Source: Celoporthe dispersa (lineage: Eukaryota > Ascomycota > Sordariomycetes > Diaporthales > Cryphonectriaceae). From it: 64,000 nt of DNA. Positions 35,664 to 48,089 of the stretch are shown here, piece after piece; position 1 is the first letter of the stretch; every line of letters starts with the position of its first letter. Position numbers and translations under genes: made by a program. Under the pieces are notes generated by a model, which worked only from the letters and a program-made list of their open reading frames with translations, had not been told where the DNA came from and did not search any database. The stretch covers positions 992,501 through 1,056,500 of the forward strand of contig WAID01000015.1 in NCBI GenBank assembly GCA_016584495.1. The letters are read 5' to 3'.

Positions 35664-37895
35664 TCAGCCCATCTTCACGTCCCCATCAGCTCCAATGCGC
35701 ACACCCGCAAATGGTACAGTCTGCGGGTGTTGCTGACCCTGGGGATAGCCCTTTCCCTGCCCCTGCTCCTGCTCCTGGCTCTGGCCGGCGGGCTGTGTCT
35801 TTTCCTCCCTCTTCTTGCGTCCCAGCTTCTCACACCACTCCTCCGCGCTGACAATCGTCCCGTCCAGCACGCAGCTGACCTGTGCCATCATATCCAGACC
35901 TTCCTTGGCCATGACGAGCACCCTCTGCGCACCCTCTCGCGCGTCTTTTCTCCCTGGGGCCCTCCTCCGCTGCGGGCTTCGGGCTTGCGTTGCGTCCACT
36001 CGCATTCGCGCTCTCCTGCGTGGCGAGCACAAACCGCTGCGGCAGCGATTGTAGATGCCTCCTGACCAGTGCCCGTGCGTTTTCCGGGAGGGCGCCGCCT
36101 GTGTACTTTGACACCGTCTCGATGACGCTGGTCAGCGTCTTGAGGACGTCGGACCTGAGCGCGGTGACGCGCGCGCTCAGCTCGCGCTGGGCATGCTCTG
36201 AAGCCTCAGCGCCGCTGGCATCGCCCCGCATGGCTGCATCTCTCGGCTGTCGGCTGTCGTACTTCTCAAGCGCGTCCTTGAGTGCCAGTATGACGCGCCC
36301 GATGTGGTCGTTCGCCCACCGCAGCCAGGTGAGGCAGTACTTGAGGGAGCGCAGGCTCTCCTCGCTCATGGCAATCGACAGGCCCGAGGTCGACATCATG
36401 AGTCTCTGCTGCCAGGCAGGGTTGGTGGAGGATGAGCGTGAGTTCGTGGGTGTGGCGGCCTGGTTGCTATCCGACGCGGTCTTGCTTGTCGGCGCAGCCA
36501 TAGAGTTCTCGGTGTATGCTGGGCTGCGGGCGTCGTCATAGGCCGGAAGGGTGTCGACGGTGCCTACAGAGAGTCTTCGTTCCTTGTCGCTCAGGCCGAA
36601 AGCCTCGATTTCCGGACTGTGCGAGCTGGTGAGAGCCATGCCGCCGGATGCATCGCCACGCCGGGACCCCGCCCTTGAGCTGCCCCTGCTGCCCACCTTC
36701 CGCCTCTTGTGGCTGCCCTCGCCCGTCTCCAGGTCGCTCGACGATGGATGCCTGCCCTTGCCGCGGAAGAACCACCTGACGCCACCCTCGATACCAGACA
36801 TGTGAAAGCCTGAGCCCACGACACCCTCGACGTACTCGACAGGGGTCTTGATAAAGCCGGGGGAGAAGTTCTTGGTCGTGTTGTAGGCCGTGACAGTCCC
36901 CTCGATAGGTCTCGCCAGCATCGAGCCCGAGGATAACACCAGCGACAGGAGTGGCTCGGCTTCGGACGGGCCCGGCGTACCAAATTGGTGAGGGGGCGAA
37001 GTTGGCCCGGGCTTGTTCTTGTTTTGGGGAGAAGAGACGAAATCTGTTGCAGGGAGGAGTGATTGGTCAGGAGACGGTAATGTCACTAGAGCGATTGGTG
37101 ATGCGGGGGAGGGCACAAGTTGGGACGAAGGGCTGGGCGGTAGAGGGTAGATCACGGATTAGACTCACCGGCTTTGAGGTCGCCGAGAGCCTCAGCGGCC
37201 ATTCGCACGTCCGGGTCATCCAGGCTCACGCTGCTGGCTCTCCCAGCCAGGTGATCCGGGCTCAAGGGCCCCCTTGTGCCGTTGCTCATGTTGTCAATGT
37301 CCATCCTCGCTGGTGAGTCGGCCGACTGCCCATGGCCAGCAGCGTAGTACGCCGAATAGGGATTGCCGGTCGGCCAGTTTCGCAGCCTCGGAGGCGGCGA
37401 GTATGATGTGTCGCGGGTCGCCGAGGAGGTTGGGAACCGCAGGGAGGAGGTGGTGGATGTGCCTGTCAGAGAGGCGAGGGAGGGCAGGGAGTTGAGGCTG
37501 GCGTCGGCCTGCGCGTTCAGCTGCAGCGGCGCGAGCTCGTTGGACGGGGGATCTGGGAAGCTTAGGGAGGCAGGGTCGTGACTGGACTGCTGCGAGGATG
37601 CATAGGTCGGCGGCGAGTAGGACGGCAGCTGGACCAGCGTCCTGGGCGACAAGGAGGGTGCAGATGGGGTGTACTGGCGTTGAGCGCTGCCTGCGCCTTG
37701 GAACATGCCTGAATTGGCGCTGATAAACGGCTGTGACGACAGTGTCCCGGTAGACTGGGACGGCGCTTGTTGTAACGCTTGCATCTGATGGGGTGAGGGC
37801 TGCTGAAGAATAGTCGTCGCGTCGGCACCGGTTTTGTTGGCGTTGGTGGTGACGGGAGGTGGGAGGAGCATGTGATTTTCTAGTTGCTGCTCCAT
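35664..37895 (-). CDS. opi1: Opi1 family transcriptional regulator, about 701 aa, one frame break
   Basis: Exons on the minus strand are 37895-37169 and 37043-35664, with a 125 bp GT-AG intron. The start at 37895 is the only ATG before the Gln/Pro-rich N-terminus. Opi1 domain landmarks are SLDDPDVRMAAEALGDLKADF across the splice, GFIKTPVEYVEG, and the C-terminal QRVLVMAKEGLDMMAQVS plus GTIVSAEEWCEKLGRKK. Yeast Opi1 represses inositol/phospholipid genes and is held at the ER by phosphatidic acid and Scs2; filamentous homologues are less studied. A basic stretch (SHKRRKVG) could be a nuclear signal. The frame breaks at the T4 run 35946-35949 (A4 on the coding strand), where one base fewer restores it. 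The N-terminal third is disordered and Ser/Pro/Gln-rich. Confidence 0.92.
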
Positions 37896-37963
37896 TGTGG
37901 GTAGGGGAAAGGAGCCGCCTCCTGTCTCCAAGCGAGCGTGGTTCCTCTTGTTTTTTCTTCTTG

Positions 37964-38018
37964 TCTCTCTCTCTCTCTCTCTCTCTTTCCTCTTCTTGTT
38001 CTCTCTCTCTCTCTCTCA
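37964..38018. repeat. Two adjacent (CT)n tracts
   Basis: Two CT dinucleotide tracts (37964-37987 and 38000-38018) lie within 130 bp upstream of the opi1 start, on its 5' leader or core promoter. Such pyrimidine tracts are common near fungal transcription starts. Confidence 0.85.
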
Positions 38019-39794
38019 CTTTCTTTTCTTGAAAAAGGTATTTTCTTTTTCTCTCCTTTTTTTTTGGTTTCTTTTCTTTTTCTCCTCGCTACACACTTCC
38101 TTGGTGTCTTGACGCTTGGCTTCAGAGTCCTGCAGGACGGACAGAGACTTGATGAACCCGCTCGAGCCAGAAATAGGTTATCAACAGACTAGATCATCTG
38201 CTGATTCGCCCTTTGAATAGTCATCTCAAATGACAAGGCCAGCCTCGGTTCATGGGGAAAGAAAGAAAAGAAGGAGAAGGAGAAGTAAAACCAAGAAGAA
38301 GGACCGAATAGGCGTGAGAGACGAATGACTCGAGCGTGCCTGGATCAGAGCAGAACACCAGGGCGAGGGAAGGGGGGGTCCAGCGAGGGTTTGAGGAGGA
38401 TGGTAGATAAAATGTAGGTGAGATAAAGGGAGTGGCACAGATATTCGACGCCAGAGAAAGGGCCTGAAGAACAATGAGACAGACAGGCACAGCGATCCGG
38501 TGGGGATGTTGGTACAGGCCCGGGAGGATGGTCAGAAAGTAAAGGGAGCGGGTGCGTGGTGTGCGTCTACGCTACACCTCGAGATAAGGTTGCAACGGCA
38601 CTGAAGGATGGTGGCCCGGGAGGGGGAGGTGGTCTACACCGCACAAGAGGTGTGGTAGCCTGCAGGCTGCATGTAGCAAACAAGGTAGGGATAGACGACG
38701 GGTCGATGTCGCTTCCGGATATATGCAGAAGCCTATGGCCTGCGGGGTGATACTGGTTGGTGATAACGACACCAGCGGTGAGGGTGGAGGACAATACGGT
38801 TGTCGATTACGTCTTGGAGTTCAGGAAGAAAAGAAAATGAAAGAAGAAAGAAGACCTGAAAGACAAGCCTGGGCTTCTTGGATCCAGAGCTAGAACACTC
38901 CGTTGTATCCATTGTTACGGGTCCTAGTATTCATCAGCGACTGCAGGTTACGCTGTCATGTGAGGGGATCGACCTCCTCTCCCGTGCTACCTCTCCCAGC
39001 CGCGTCACAGGGTGCAATCCCAGGAGACCCCCCTCCCGCCCTTGCCCCCAACCTAATGCCCCTAAACCAGGCCAGCAGCAGCCACACATCAGGAGCCAAT
39101 TGATCTGACATGCCCCTGTCAGCCAACAACCTGTGTGAAAATTCCGAGGTCGTCCTCTCTTCTCTCTCTTGCTTGTTCTGTACATCAGGATTTTCTAATC
39201 CTCGTTTTTTTATTGTCTTTTAAACGTGTGAGAAGCCCCCCTCCCCCCAACTCTCTTCTTTGGTAATGGGTCATATTCCCTGGTCAAGGTCGCATTCACA
39301 TGTGTCTGCGTCAGCGCCAGCGGATGAATCTCCTTCACATGCGGACAGGGTTCTCGAGACCAAAACGAAAGCAAGTCTTTTGAGAATCAGTAGAGACTAT
39401 GCGTACCCCATGATACAAGATTGTGTGGGCAGCTACTACCTTGTGCAACCTGCGCGAATATCCTGTACAGTACGTGCAGCATGGCTGAGACCAAAGAGAA
39501 TAAAAAAAGAAAAAGAATGAAAGAAAGCAAGGTTGCTTTTGACGAAAAAAAAGAAAAAGAGAAAAAACCGGCTCCAGTGTCGGCGCCGACGGTCATGGGG
39601 GAGGGGCCTGGCCGGCACATGTCAGCACTGGAACCTGACCCCCTCCTACTGGCAGACCCCCAAATCCCACCCCAGAAAAACACCCTTCCTGCAGGGGGTG
39701 GGTTTGCCCTCTACAATACTACCACAGCACTATCCTGTGGTACTACCATAGCGTGATTCCGGGTGGTCTGTCCTGTCACATGCTCAGAATCTGC

Positions 39795-39861
39795 CGCCAG
39801 TCAGGGACGACCCTGTGTCCCTGGCTGCAAGCGTATTGGACACTAGACCGTCGATCTGGCG
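39795..39861 (-). other. tRNA-like fold, possibly a degenerate tRNA
   Basis: Read on the minus strand, CGCCAG at one end pairs perfectly with CTGGCG at the other (6 bp). Just inside the 3' side, CAGGG and CCCTG form a five-pair arm in T-arm position. Near the 5' side GGTCTAGT sits between GAC and GTC, like a D arm. The total is 67 nt. The T loop is only four bases and no clean anticodon arm can be drawn, so this is not an intact tRNA. Chance pairing is possible. Confidence 0.25.
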
Positions 39862-41418
39862 CCCCCCACATATAGCCATTATCACAAGCAATTTTATCTT
39901 TCTTTTCTTTTTCCTCGTCCGACAGCCTGCGTTGGGGCTATCGGCTAGAGCACCGCTAACCTTCGCTTGCGCTTGGTCCAGGGTCTGACACCATAAGTTA
40001 TAGTACCGGGGAGCAGGCGTCTTTCTTGTGCTACGCAGTGTACCTCGTGTTATTCCAGGCGCTTCATGCCTGAAATTGATTGACGGGCTGGGCTGGATGA
40101 CGAATCTGCTTGTGAAGCTGACCCCGAGAGCCCGACACAAAGATCCCGGGACAAAGGCTCCAGCGTGTCCCACGGTGACGCTCATGAGATCGATGATTCT
40201 TCAGACAGATCGTCTCGTTCCCTATGACTGTGTCAAAGCTGTGCTCCGGTGAACGCAGCCAGGCGAACCACTCTGCCTTCTGGAGGCGGGATTTGGCCCT
40301 TTCTGCGCAGAAAGCTGACTGGCGCAGCTCGGCGACCCGATAATGAGTACAGGTGTGGGGTAAAAGTGCGGACAGTCTGCTGAGGAGGCCAATTCTGGGA
40401 CGCGACGGAAGGATCTTCAGTCCCTGGCTCAGGCGAAGGGTGCCTTGTGCCTACTCTAGCTTGGCACTGGACGGGCGTCGGTACTTGAGAGCATCTAAGA
40501 CTACGAGCTCACATACATGCACAGCAAGGCCATTCAGGCTCTTGACTTGGTGCACGACGTACCCGACGCCACGAAACTTGCCTCCCCGGCCATTCCGAAA
40601 ATTGAGGCCGGGAGTGTGCGCCACACAACTGCTCCCAGCCTGCCATATGTCTTCCTCGAGATGGCGCAGAGTCGCAGCGATGACAAAGAAGATGTAAAGA
40701 TGTACGGTGCCTCTGACGCCGCCAAAGTAATAGAGAAAATACGTGGGCAGTTCTTAATGGCACCGAATGATTTCCTCCTTCTCCGCTCCCACGATCGCAG
40801 AATTCACCAACGTCGAGCACAGGCGATGGCAGACAGAAAGCCCGCATCTGGCGTGTCGCAATATGATGGGCTGCACTGTCTTTTAGGGAGCGTTGGGAGA
40901 AGGGAAAGAAGGAAGAAGTCGAGAGCTCAGCAGAGATTTTCGCAGATGATAGCTATGCCTGCAGAGGCTGGGTCCTGTAAGTGGTCCGTGCACGCTTCTG
41001 TCTCCGGGCTGGTTCCTCCGACTCCGGTTGCCTCGTGTTGGCCCGTGCTTCTCTTCCTTCCCCTTGGCTGTGGTTGGTTTGATTACCTAACAGCAGGCCC
41101 CCTGAGCCTGACGAAGATGCTTGGCTGGCCTTGTAGGCGTCCGCAACTCATCCGCTCAGCACGAGCACAAGCACACATTACAGCGGTGCCAGAGACGACT
41201 CTTACCCTCCACCACAGCTTTCATCCATTGGCGTATTCCAACCCTCCTTTGCCCTCTTACTGGCCCTCCACGGATTTACCACTCTGCATGTAGTAGTCCT
41301 CACCAGGCGCTTCGTTTCCTGGCCAGCGCCCCGGCTGCTCCACGTGCCCCTCCCCCCCTCCATCGCGAGCTTTCCCCTTCGAACGCAGTGGTCCGCAGCG
41401 CAGAGTCTAGCTGCCGAC

Positions 41419-42972
41419 ATGGCCTCCGCAGTGTTCTTCCTGGACCTGAAGGGCAAGGTCAGTCCGGCCTGGCCTGCGATCTAGCTATAACATGTCAAGA
41501 CTGACCAGCGCCCCGGCTGCAGACCCTCCTTGCTCGCAACTACAGGGGAGACATTCCCATGTCAGCCGTCGAGAAATTCCCGGTCCTCCTCAGCGATGCC
41601 GAAGAAGAGTCGTCGGCAGTACCGCCATGCTTCTCACACGAGGGAATCAACGTACGCCGGCCCTCTGTCCAAAGACCATCTGCCTACGCGGGCTCGTGCT
41701 GTAACTGATCTCCTCCCTGCCGCAGTACCTGTACATACGGCACAACAACCTCTACCTCCTCGCCCTCACGAAACGTAACACGAACGCCGCCGAGATCATC
41801 CTCTTCCTGCACAAGATTGTCGAGGTCTTTACGGAGTACTTCAAAGTTCTCGAGGAGGAGTCCATCCGAGACAACTTTGTCGTCATATACGAGCTTCTCG
41901 ACGAGATGATGGATTTTGGCTACCCCCAGACCACCGAGTCCAAGATCCTCCAGGAATACATCACCCAGGAGTCCCACAAGCTCGAGGTGCAGGCCAGGCC
42001 GCCCATAGCAGTTACGAACTCGGTGTCATGGCGATCGGAAGGGATTCGCTACCGCAAGAACGAGGTCTTCCTCGACGTCGTGGAGAGCCTCAATCTCCTC
42101 GTCTCGGCCAACGGCAACGTCCTGCGGTCCGAGATCCTGGGCGCCATCAAGATGAAGTGCTACCTGTCAGGCATGCCCGAGCTGCGGCTGGGCCTGAACG
42201 ATAAGGTCATGTTCGAGACGACGGGGCGCACGACGCGGGGCAAGGCGATCGAGATGGAGGACGTCAAGTTCCACCAGTGCGTGCGGCTATCGCGTTTCGA
42301 GAACGACCGCACCATCTCCTTCATCCCCCCCGACGGCGAGTTCGAGCTCATGTCGTACCGGCTCAACACCCAGGTCAAGCCGCTCGTCTGGGTTGAGTGC
42401 GCGGTCGAGAGCTACTCCGGGAGCCGTATCCAGTATATGGTCAAGACACGGGCGCAGTTCAAGCGGCGCAGCACAGCCAACAACGTCGAGATCATCGTGC
42501 CGGTGCCCGAGGACGCAGACACCCCGAGGTTTAGAACAAACATAGGAAGCGTGCACTACGCACCGGAGCAGAGCGCCATCGTCTGGAAGATCAAGCAGTT
42601 CGGGGGTCTTAAGGAGTTCCTCATGCGGGCCGAGCTGGGCCTACCGAGCGTCCGAGGCGATGATGAGCACGGAGGTGGTATGACGGGCGGCTTCGGTGGC
42701 AGCATGGGCGGTGTTGGTGCACCCGGCAAGGGGGCCAAGCGGCCGATCCAGGTCAAGTTTGAGATTCCGTATTTCACGACCAGCGGGATACAGGTGCGGT
42801 ACTTGAAGATCACCGAGCCCAAGGTGAGTGTCTCCAGCTGTGCGAAGAGTGAGGACCTAGGGTGGAGAGATTGCTGACATGCGTGCTACAGCTGCAATAC
42901 CCATCACTGCCATGGGTGAGATATATCACGCAGTCGGGTGATATCGCGGTGCGCTTGCCAGATGCTGTCTAG
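41419..42972 (+). CDS. apm1: AP-1 clathrin adaptor complex subunit mu, 448 aa
   Basis: Four exons, 41419-41457, 41523-41651, 41726-42823 and 42892-42972, are joined by introns of 65, 74 and 68 bp, all GT-AG and in phase 0. The N-terminal longin-type domain starts MASAVFFLDLKGK and includes YIRHNNLYLLALT. The mu homology domain starts near residue 168 (SEGIRYRKNEVFLDV) and ends with the usual LPWVRYITQSGDI. The Gly/Met-rich insert near residue 380 is a variable loop. AP-1 mu binds tyrosine-based sorting signals on cargo at the trans-Golgi network and endosomes, within the AP-1 heterotetramer. The very short first exon is typical of these genes. No frame breaks are found. Confidence 0.97.
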
Positions 42973-44309
42973 GAGGCACACACCTTAGGAGGAGGCCACA
43001 AGGACGATGCAGTAGACCCGACCCGGCGGCGCTCACAAGACAATATTGTTGTCCGCCAGGATGTGCTCGTGGAGAGGCCGGGCAAGAGCAAGAGCAGGGA
43101 GACACCACACGAATCAATACACACCGCAGGCAGCCACTGATGAATGGTTGATCCGTTTTTTTTTTCCCCATCCTGTGCTCTGATCCATCTACCCTTGGCC
43201 TGTGGACATGACGTGCGGGGTGCTCCCACGAATAAGAGCATGAGGGTTGATCACTGTCGAAGCAAGCTGTTGTTACCATAATTCGAGATGCATGCCCTCA
43301 ATGCTGGCTCGCCGCAATATTGTGAATGTCCCTCTCCAGTCATCCAAATAGTGAAGGGTACCTTATCGGCACCACAAAACCTGGGGTACCTGGGCTTAAA
43401 TGATACCAAATCATCACGACCACCTCGTCTAATGGAGAAGCGGTTCGGGCGCAGGTGACGGCAATCAACACCGCCCCATCGCGGTGCGGACTTGGCAGCT
43501 CAACCGACACCGCCTTATCTCCCACCCGAGAGAAGAGGCCGCCGAGCTCAGTACCCCATTCTCGACACGGCCCCGAGGCTCGAACCCCATTAAGCACCGA
43601 ATGGCGACCGGTCAGGAGGTAAAACTCGTCCATATCCCGCGGCGGTGGGAAGTCAGCCCTACCTACCTATACCTACGGCTATCCAGGTGGGTCCTCCTCC
43701 TCCCCCTCTTCCTCCGCTAAAAGCATTTACCTCCAGGCTAAACTATTCGTGAGGGAAGAAAAAGAAGGGAGATGAAAAGAAAAGAAAAAAAAAGGTAATG
43801 GTGTGCGCGTCAGACAAACCCTTACCTCTAAAGGCAGGAAGGTTCTCGTACATGAGATGGTAGCAGGGACACACAGTGTCGGGGGATTTTACACAGACGG
43901 TGACCGAAGGGTGGATGTCGCCATTGGGGGAAAAAGACACAGCATGACGCGGGCGAACGGCACGGAGGAGGATGTGTTGGTGTGTGAGATTGGAGAGACG
44001 GGAAAGGCGCCTCGAGGCACACAGCATCTCAACAGGAACTGGCGGTCTTGGACAGGCCGTGCCTCTATTTGGAGCTTACCGCACATCTTGCACCATCGGT
44101 GCGCCTCATGCCGCCATGCCAGCCAAGACACACACACACACACACACAAGAATAAGAGGATTGACCTTTTTCCTCCTCCCTCTTCTTCTTCCTCTGCAAA
44201 GCCCTGGTGATCATCCCGCCACAGCTCAGCGCCGAGAGAAGACGGCTTCTCCTCAGAAGGGTCACATGATACTCTGATACGTGGGGCGGACCGAGTAGTT
44301 AAACTCGAG

Positions 44310-44329
44310 CTCCGTACCCAAGTACGGAG
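44310..44329. repeat. Perfect 8-bp inverted repeat (hairpin)
   Basis: CTCCGTAC and GTACGGAG are separated by CCAA. The palindrome could be a binding site or simply one of the TACGGAG-type repeats scattered in fungal intergenic DNA. Confidence 0.6.
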
Positions 44330-45592
44330 TCTCATGACCTGCAGAGCCTAGGGGACCTGAATAAATCTGGGCTCAACTGCCTGGTGGGTTGGCTCAAGCT
44401 CTCCCGGGGTAAGGAACAGTAAGCGCCCATGTCCACTTGACACTATCCTCTTGTCAGATAGTCCCCGACGCCGGGTCTGGGTGCCGAAATCGGCCATGGC
44501 AATTGGCCCACGGTTGTACTTCTCGTGTTTCTGTTGCCTGTCAAGGTGGTAGTGCCAGCTGGAGCCCAGCGTAACGCGCGCTGTCGATGGCGGCAGGAGT
44601 AGGAGGGGCAAGAGGCCGATTCCATCACAGCCCGAAGGAGGAAGACGACAAGGATGTCTTTGTCTGGTGCCTCTGCCCTTCCTTAACCAAAACCCCCGTC
44701 CCCTCCCTCCCTCCCCCCCCGAAAAAGAGAAAGAAAGAGAAAAAAAAACAAATATTCCCCTAGGGAGAATATCATTCTTCCCCCACGCAATCTTCGGGAG
44801 TTCCCGCCCTAACTGACATGGGGGAATCGTAGTAGGATCAGAAGAGTCCACCTTTCAAGTTCAGTGGCCCCTCAGTCTCTCGTGTTCCCAGATTCTCGTC
44901 GTCGAGCTCTGCGCCGGAGATCTACTCACCAGCGGACGGCAGGGCACAGCGGAGCGAGATGAGAACTAGCACAGGGTTCCAACACATAACCAGACGGCAG
45001 CAGCAGGCATCTAGACGGGGCAGCGTGACGACGTGACGACGTGACGAGGTGGATCAGGACACAAAAGGCGGGACGTGTCTAACGTGTCTGTATGTGGGAG
45101 AGGCAGAGAGAGAGAGCGAGCGAGAGGTCCAAGACCCACCCGGGCAGAGACCAGAACACCCTGATTCCAAAGCGAGTCGCAGGTTTTGACACATGGCAGG
45201 CATTGGCAGCGTGCGAGGGTTGGAGACGGCAAGGCCGTTGCGTTGGCAGGGGTGAGGTGATGCAAGTGATGGGGTGGGTTAGGTGACAGCTCTGGAAACG
45301 GAAAGAGGGCAGCAGAGCCAGAGGGCACACGCCCAGCCAGGTACCGTACATTCGACGGACCATACGAGAAGATGCCGCGGGGGGGGGAGGGTGGACTGCA
45401 GCTGGGTGCTCTGGTGCTCTGGTACCCCAGTGTTCCTTCCCCATACCCGCTGGAGAATGTCATCATAGCACGGTAGTAATAAGGTAGAAGGAAAGTTCAG
45501 GGAGGAACTTATGCGAGGCCAAAACCAGCAGGAGCAGCCGGTTGCGGGCTAGATGGGAAAGCAGCTGTGCCCGCCGGGGCGAGTGCTGATAG

Positions 45593-45642
45593 GTACTATG
45601 TACCTATGGTACAGGCCCAAGGGTGCAGTGCATACATAGTAC
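45593..45642. repeat. 10-bp inverted repeat with 30-base loop
   Basis: GTACTATGTA at 45593-45602 is the reverse complement of TACATAGTAC at 45633-45642. Further GGTACC-type half palindromes flank it. No gene is adjacent, and the role is unknown. Confidence 0.6.
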
Positions 45643-47759
45643 GGCAAGGTACCTGTGATACGTCAGTAGTGGTCAGGTACAGCCGTCCCAAGAGTTGCCT
45701 AGGACCCCACAGTTCAAGACGGAGGGGAAGGGAAAGGGCCAAAAAAACAAAAAAAAAAAAGATGGGGAAAAGGGCGATGGGGAAGGTGCCACCAGAAAAG
45801 AATTTCGCTCGCAGGTGACAAGCGGGTCAACTCTTGTTGCCTCGTCTTCGCGGGCTGGGCTTGGATTGGGTTGTTGGCTTGGTTTTCTCTGCAGTCTGGC
45901 TGGTCTGCCTGGTAGAGATGTGGGGGAGAAGGGGGGAGGGGTGGTCAATTCTCCCTCTTTCTCTCTCTCTCTCTCTCTTCCTCTTTGTCACTATCCCGGC
46001 CCTCCTCCCCCCCTCTCTCTCTGGCCCCCTCCCCCCCTTCTCCCTTCTGGGTCTAACCCTCCTTTTTTTTTTCTTTTTTTTTTTCTCTTTCTCTCCAAAC
46101 ACACACCTCGCATGCACGGGACACTGCTCATCCCCTGAGGTACATATCAACCCACCCTGCCTTTTTCATCCCGAGCCGAAGCAATAGCCGACCGACAAGA
46201 TTTCTCTGTCCCAGCCCAAACCATCGAATTGTCGAGAATCTCCAACCGCAACATCGACCACATCATTAGTGTACGTACATACAGTACAGTTCATACAGTA
46301 CGGTCGTACAACACAGCACAGTACAGCACAGTACGGTCAAAAATACTACTACAAACAAGCACAGCAGGCACCACAGTGTTATTATCATTATTATCATTTT
46401 TATTTTTTTATTGTTTTTTTTTCTCTCCAAAGCTGCGACATGCCCCATGTGGCGCATATTCGCTAGCTACCGTACCAGAGACTGCGATCTTGATTTTTTT
46501 TTTTTTGGTCTCTTTCTTTCTGCATGAGTTGTTCTGGGTCCTGAAATCGTATCGTGTCGTGTGCTGAGTCGTGTGCATCTCTGGGCATCTCTTCAGGGCT
46601 TCTGATCTGTCCTCTCTGCTGTCCTGGTCCTCTTCGCCGCACCGACGACACCACGCCCTCACCACACCTGGCCTCCGCCTCACCCACCCGCTCGCTCGCT
46701 CACTCCTGGCTTGCAAGACTCACCTCCCCCAGGACAGCGGCTCCATACTGCCCATTGGCTCTTGTTAGCTCCATCTGGACGACCCTCTAGTTTCCATCCG
46801 GCTGGGTTGGGATCCCCCGCCGTCGACCCCGATTAATCATTTCGACCCTGAACAGGCGTCATTCTCTCTCGAGCTGTCGAGGGCTCCGCCCAGCCCGCCC
46901 GTTCGCAATCCCTGGCTGGTACCTCGTCGTAACCGAGGCCGACTGCGGATCAACAAACCCGGCTGCTCCTCCGGACAGCCATCACGACCTCTCCCTCTCC
47001 TCTCCTCCCATCACACACAATTGGCCACACTGCATCTCGACCAATCATCCTGCCAGCATCCTATTGTCTACCAGGCTGCTGTTATGACCACCTGCAGCGT
47101 CGCTATCGTACACGAAGAGGTCATCGTAGGAGACGCTGCTGGCTGACGACGGAAAATTCGGACCCTGGTGCGCGACCGCGCGCGCGAGAGAGAGAGAGAG
47201 TATATAGAGGGCGAGGCTGTGGAGAGAGACTGGGAGGGAGGAAGAGAAGAGAGAGGCCGAATTGAGCAGCCCTCGCCTCAACAGACTCATCCAGAACCCC
47301 ACCAGCCACGGTCCCATCCACACACTCACACACACAGACGCCCACTCACACAGTCCCTCTGCACGTGCGGCCTCGACATCCACACTACAGCCTACAGGCC
47401 AGAACTCCTCCAGCTCCTCGCCAGATACCGAGCGGGAGAGGGAGAGAGGGAGATAGAGAGAGCCCTGGTGCGCACGAGGGCATCACAGCTGCCATCATCA
47501 CATCACCACTCGAACCGTCATCCTGTCGCTGCCGGATCTCGTCCGAACCCACCGGCCGAGTCAAGCTCTGGGCATCCGGCACGGCCTCCACAGGTCGAGA
47601 AGGGGCGAGAAGCGAGCAGAGGCAAATAGAGGAAAACCGAGAATAGGGGCCCCATCCATCCTCTTATTTTTTTCTTCTTCTTTTTCTTCTCTCTATTTTT
47701 TCATTCCCCCCGACACTTCTCTCTCCTCATCGCCCGTCTTCGGCCCCGCCACGGGGTAC

Positions 47760-47781
47760 AGAGAGAGAGAGAGAGAGAGAG
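47760..47781. repeat. (GA)n microsatellite
   Basis: About eleven GA units lie roughly 310 bp upstream of the regulator start, probably in its 5' leader. Confidence 0.9.
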
Positions 47782-48089
47782 GCCTTCTCTGGTCCCTAAT
47801 CCCACCACGCCTGCTCGCAAGTCGTCGGTCGGCGTTTCGCTGCCCCACGCCAAATTTTGACTCGCGTGCCCTCATGCCAACTGACAACCTGGGAGCAAGC
47901 ATACTCTGCCGTACCTGGAAATACAGCACTGCATAAACCTGCGACTGCGCCGTGGGCCTCGTGCCGATCTTGAGAACCACACCTCCCTCCTCTCCCCCCC
48001 CCCCCACCGGCTGTCGTCACCGGCACCTCAGACCCCCAACATTACGCCCGTCGTCCCTCGTCGTCACCTGTCGCCAACCGCCGTCACCC

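Larger units (their letters stand above)
37896..41418. other. Gene-free 3.5 kb stretch between divergent genes
   Basis: The gap carries the promoters of opi1 (leftward) and AP-1 mu (rightward). Two CT microsatellites lie at 37964-37987 and 38000-38018, close to the opi1 start. A compact tRNA-like fold is at 39795-39861 (listed separately). A long plus frame at 40517-41293 has no family signal and I do not call it. No transposon remnant is recognised. Confidence 0.45.
42973..48089. other. Gene-free 5.1 kb stretch before a regulator gene
   Basis: I find no supported coding exon. The gap holds a perfect hairpin at 44310-44329, an inverted repeat at 45593-45642, AGTAC/GTAC-rich sequence at 46265-46345, poly-T and CT tracts (45955-46100), and GA tracts at 47180-47200 and 47760-47781. 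The last 1.5 kb, rich in C and T, is probably the promoter and long 5' leader of the zinc-cluster regulator. Confidence 0.45.

Noticed and set aside
40517..41293. 258-codon plus-strand frame upstream of AP-1 mu
   Set aside because: It has no family motif, no consistent codon preference and it runs into the AP-1 mu promoter. An expressed lineage-specific gene cannot be excluded.
43540..43610. Possible minus-strand tRNA suggested by a GGTTCGAGCC box
   Set aside because: The T-arm stem does not pair and no anticodon or acceptor stem can be drawn.
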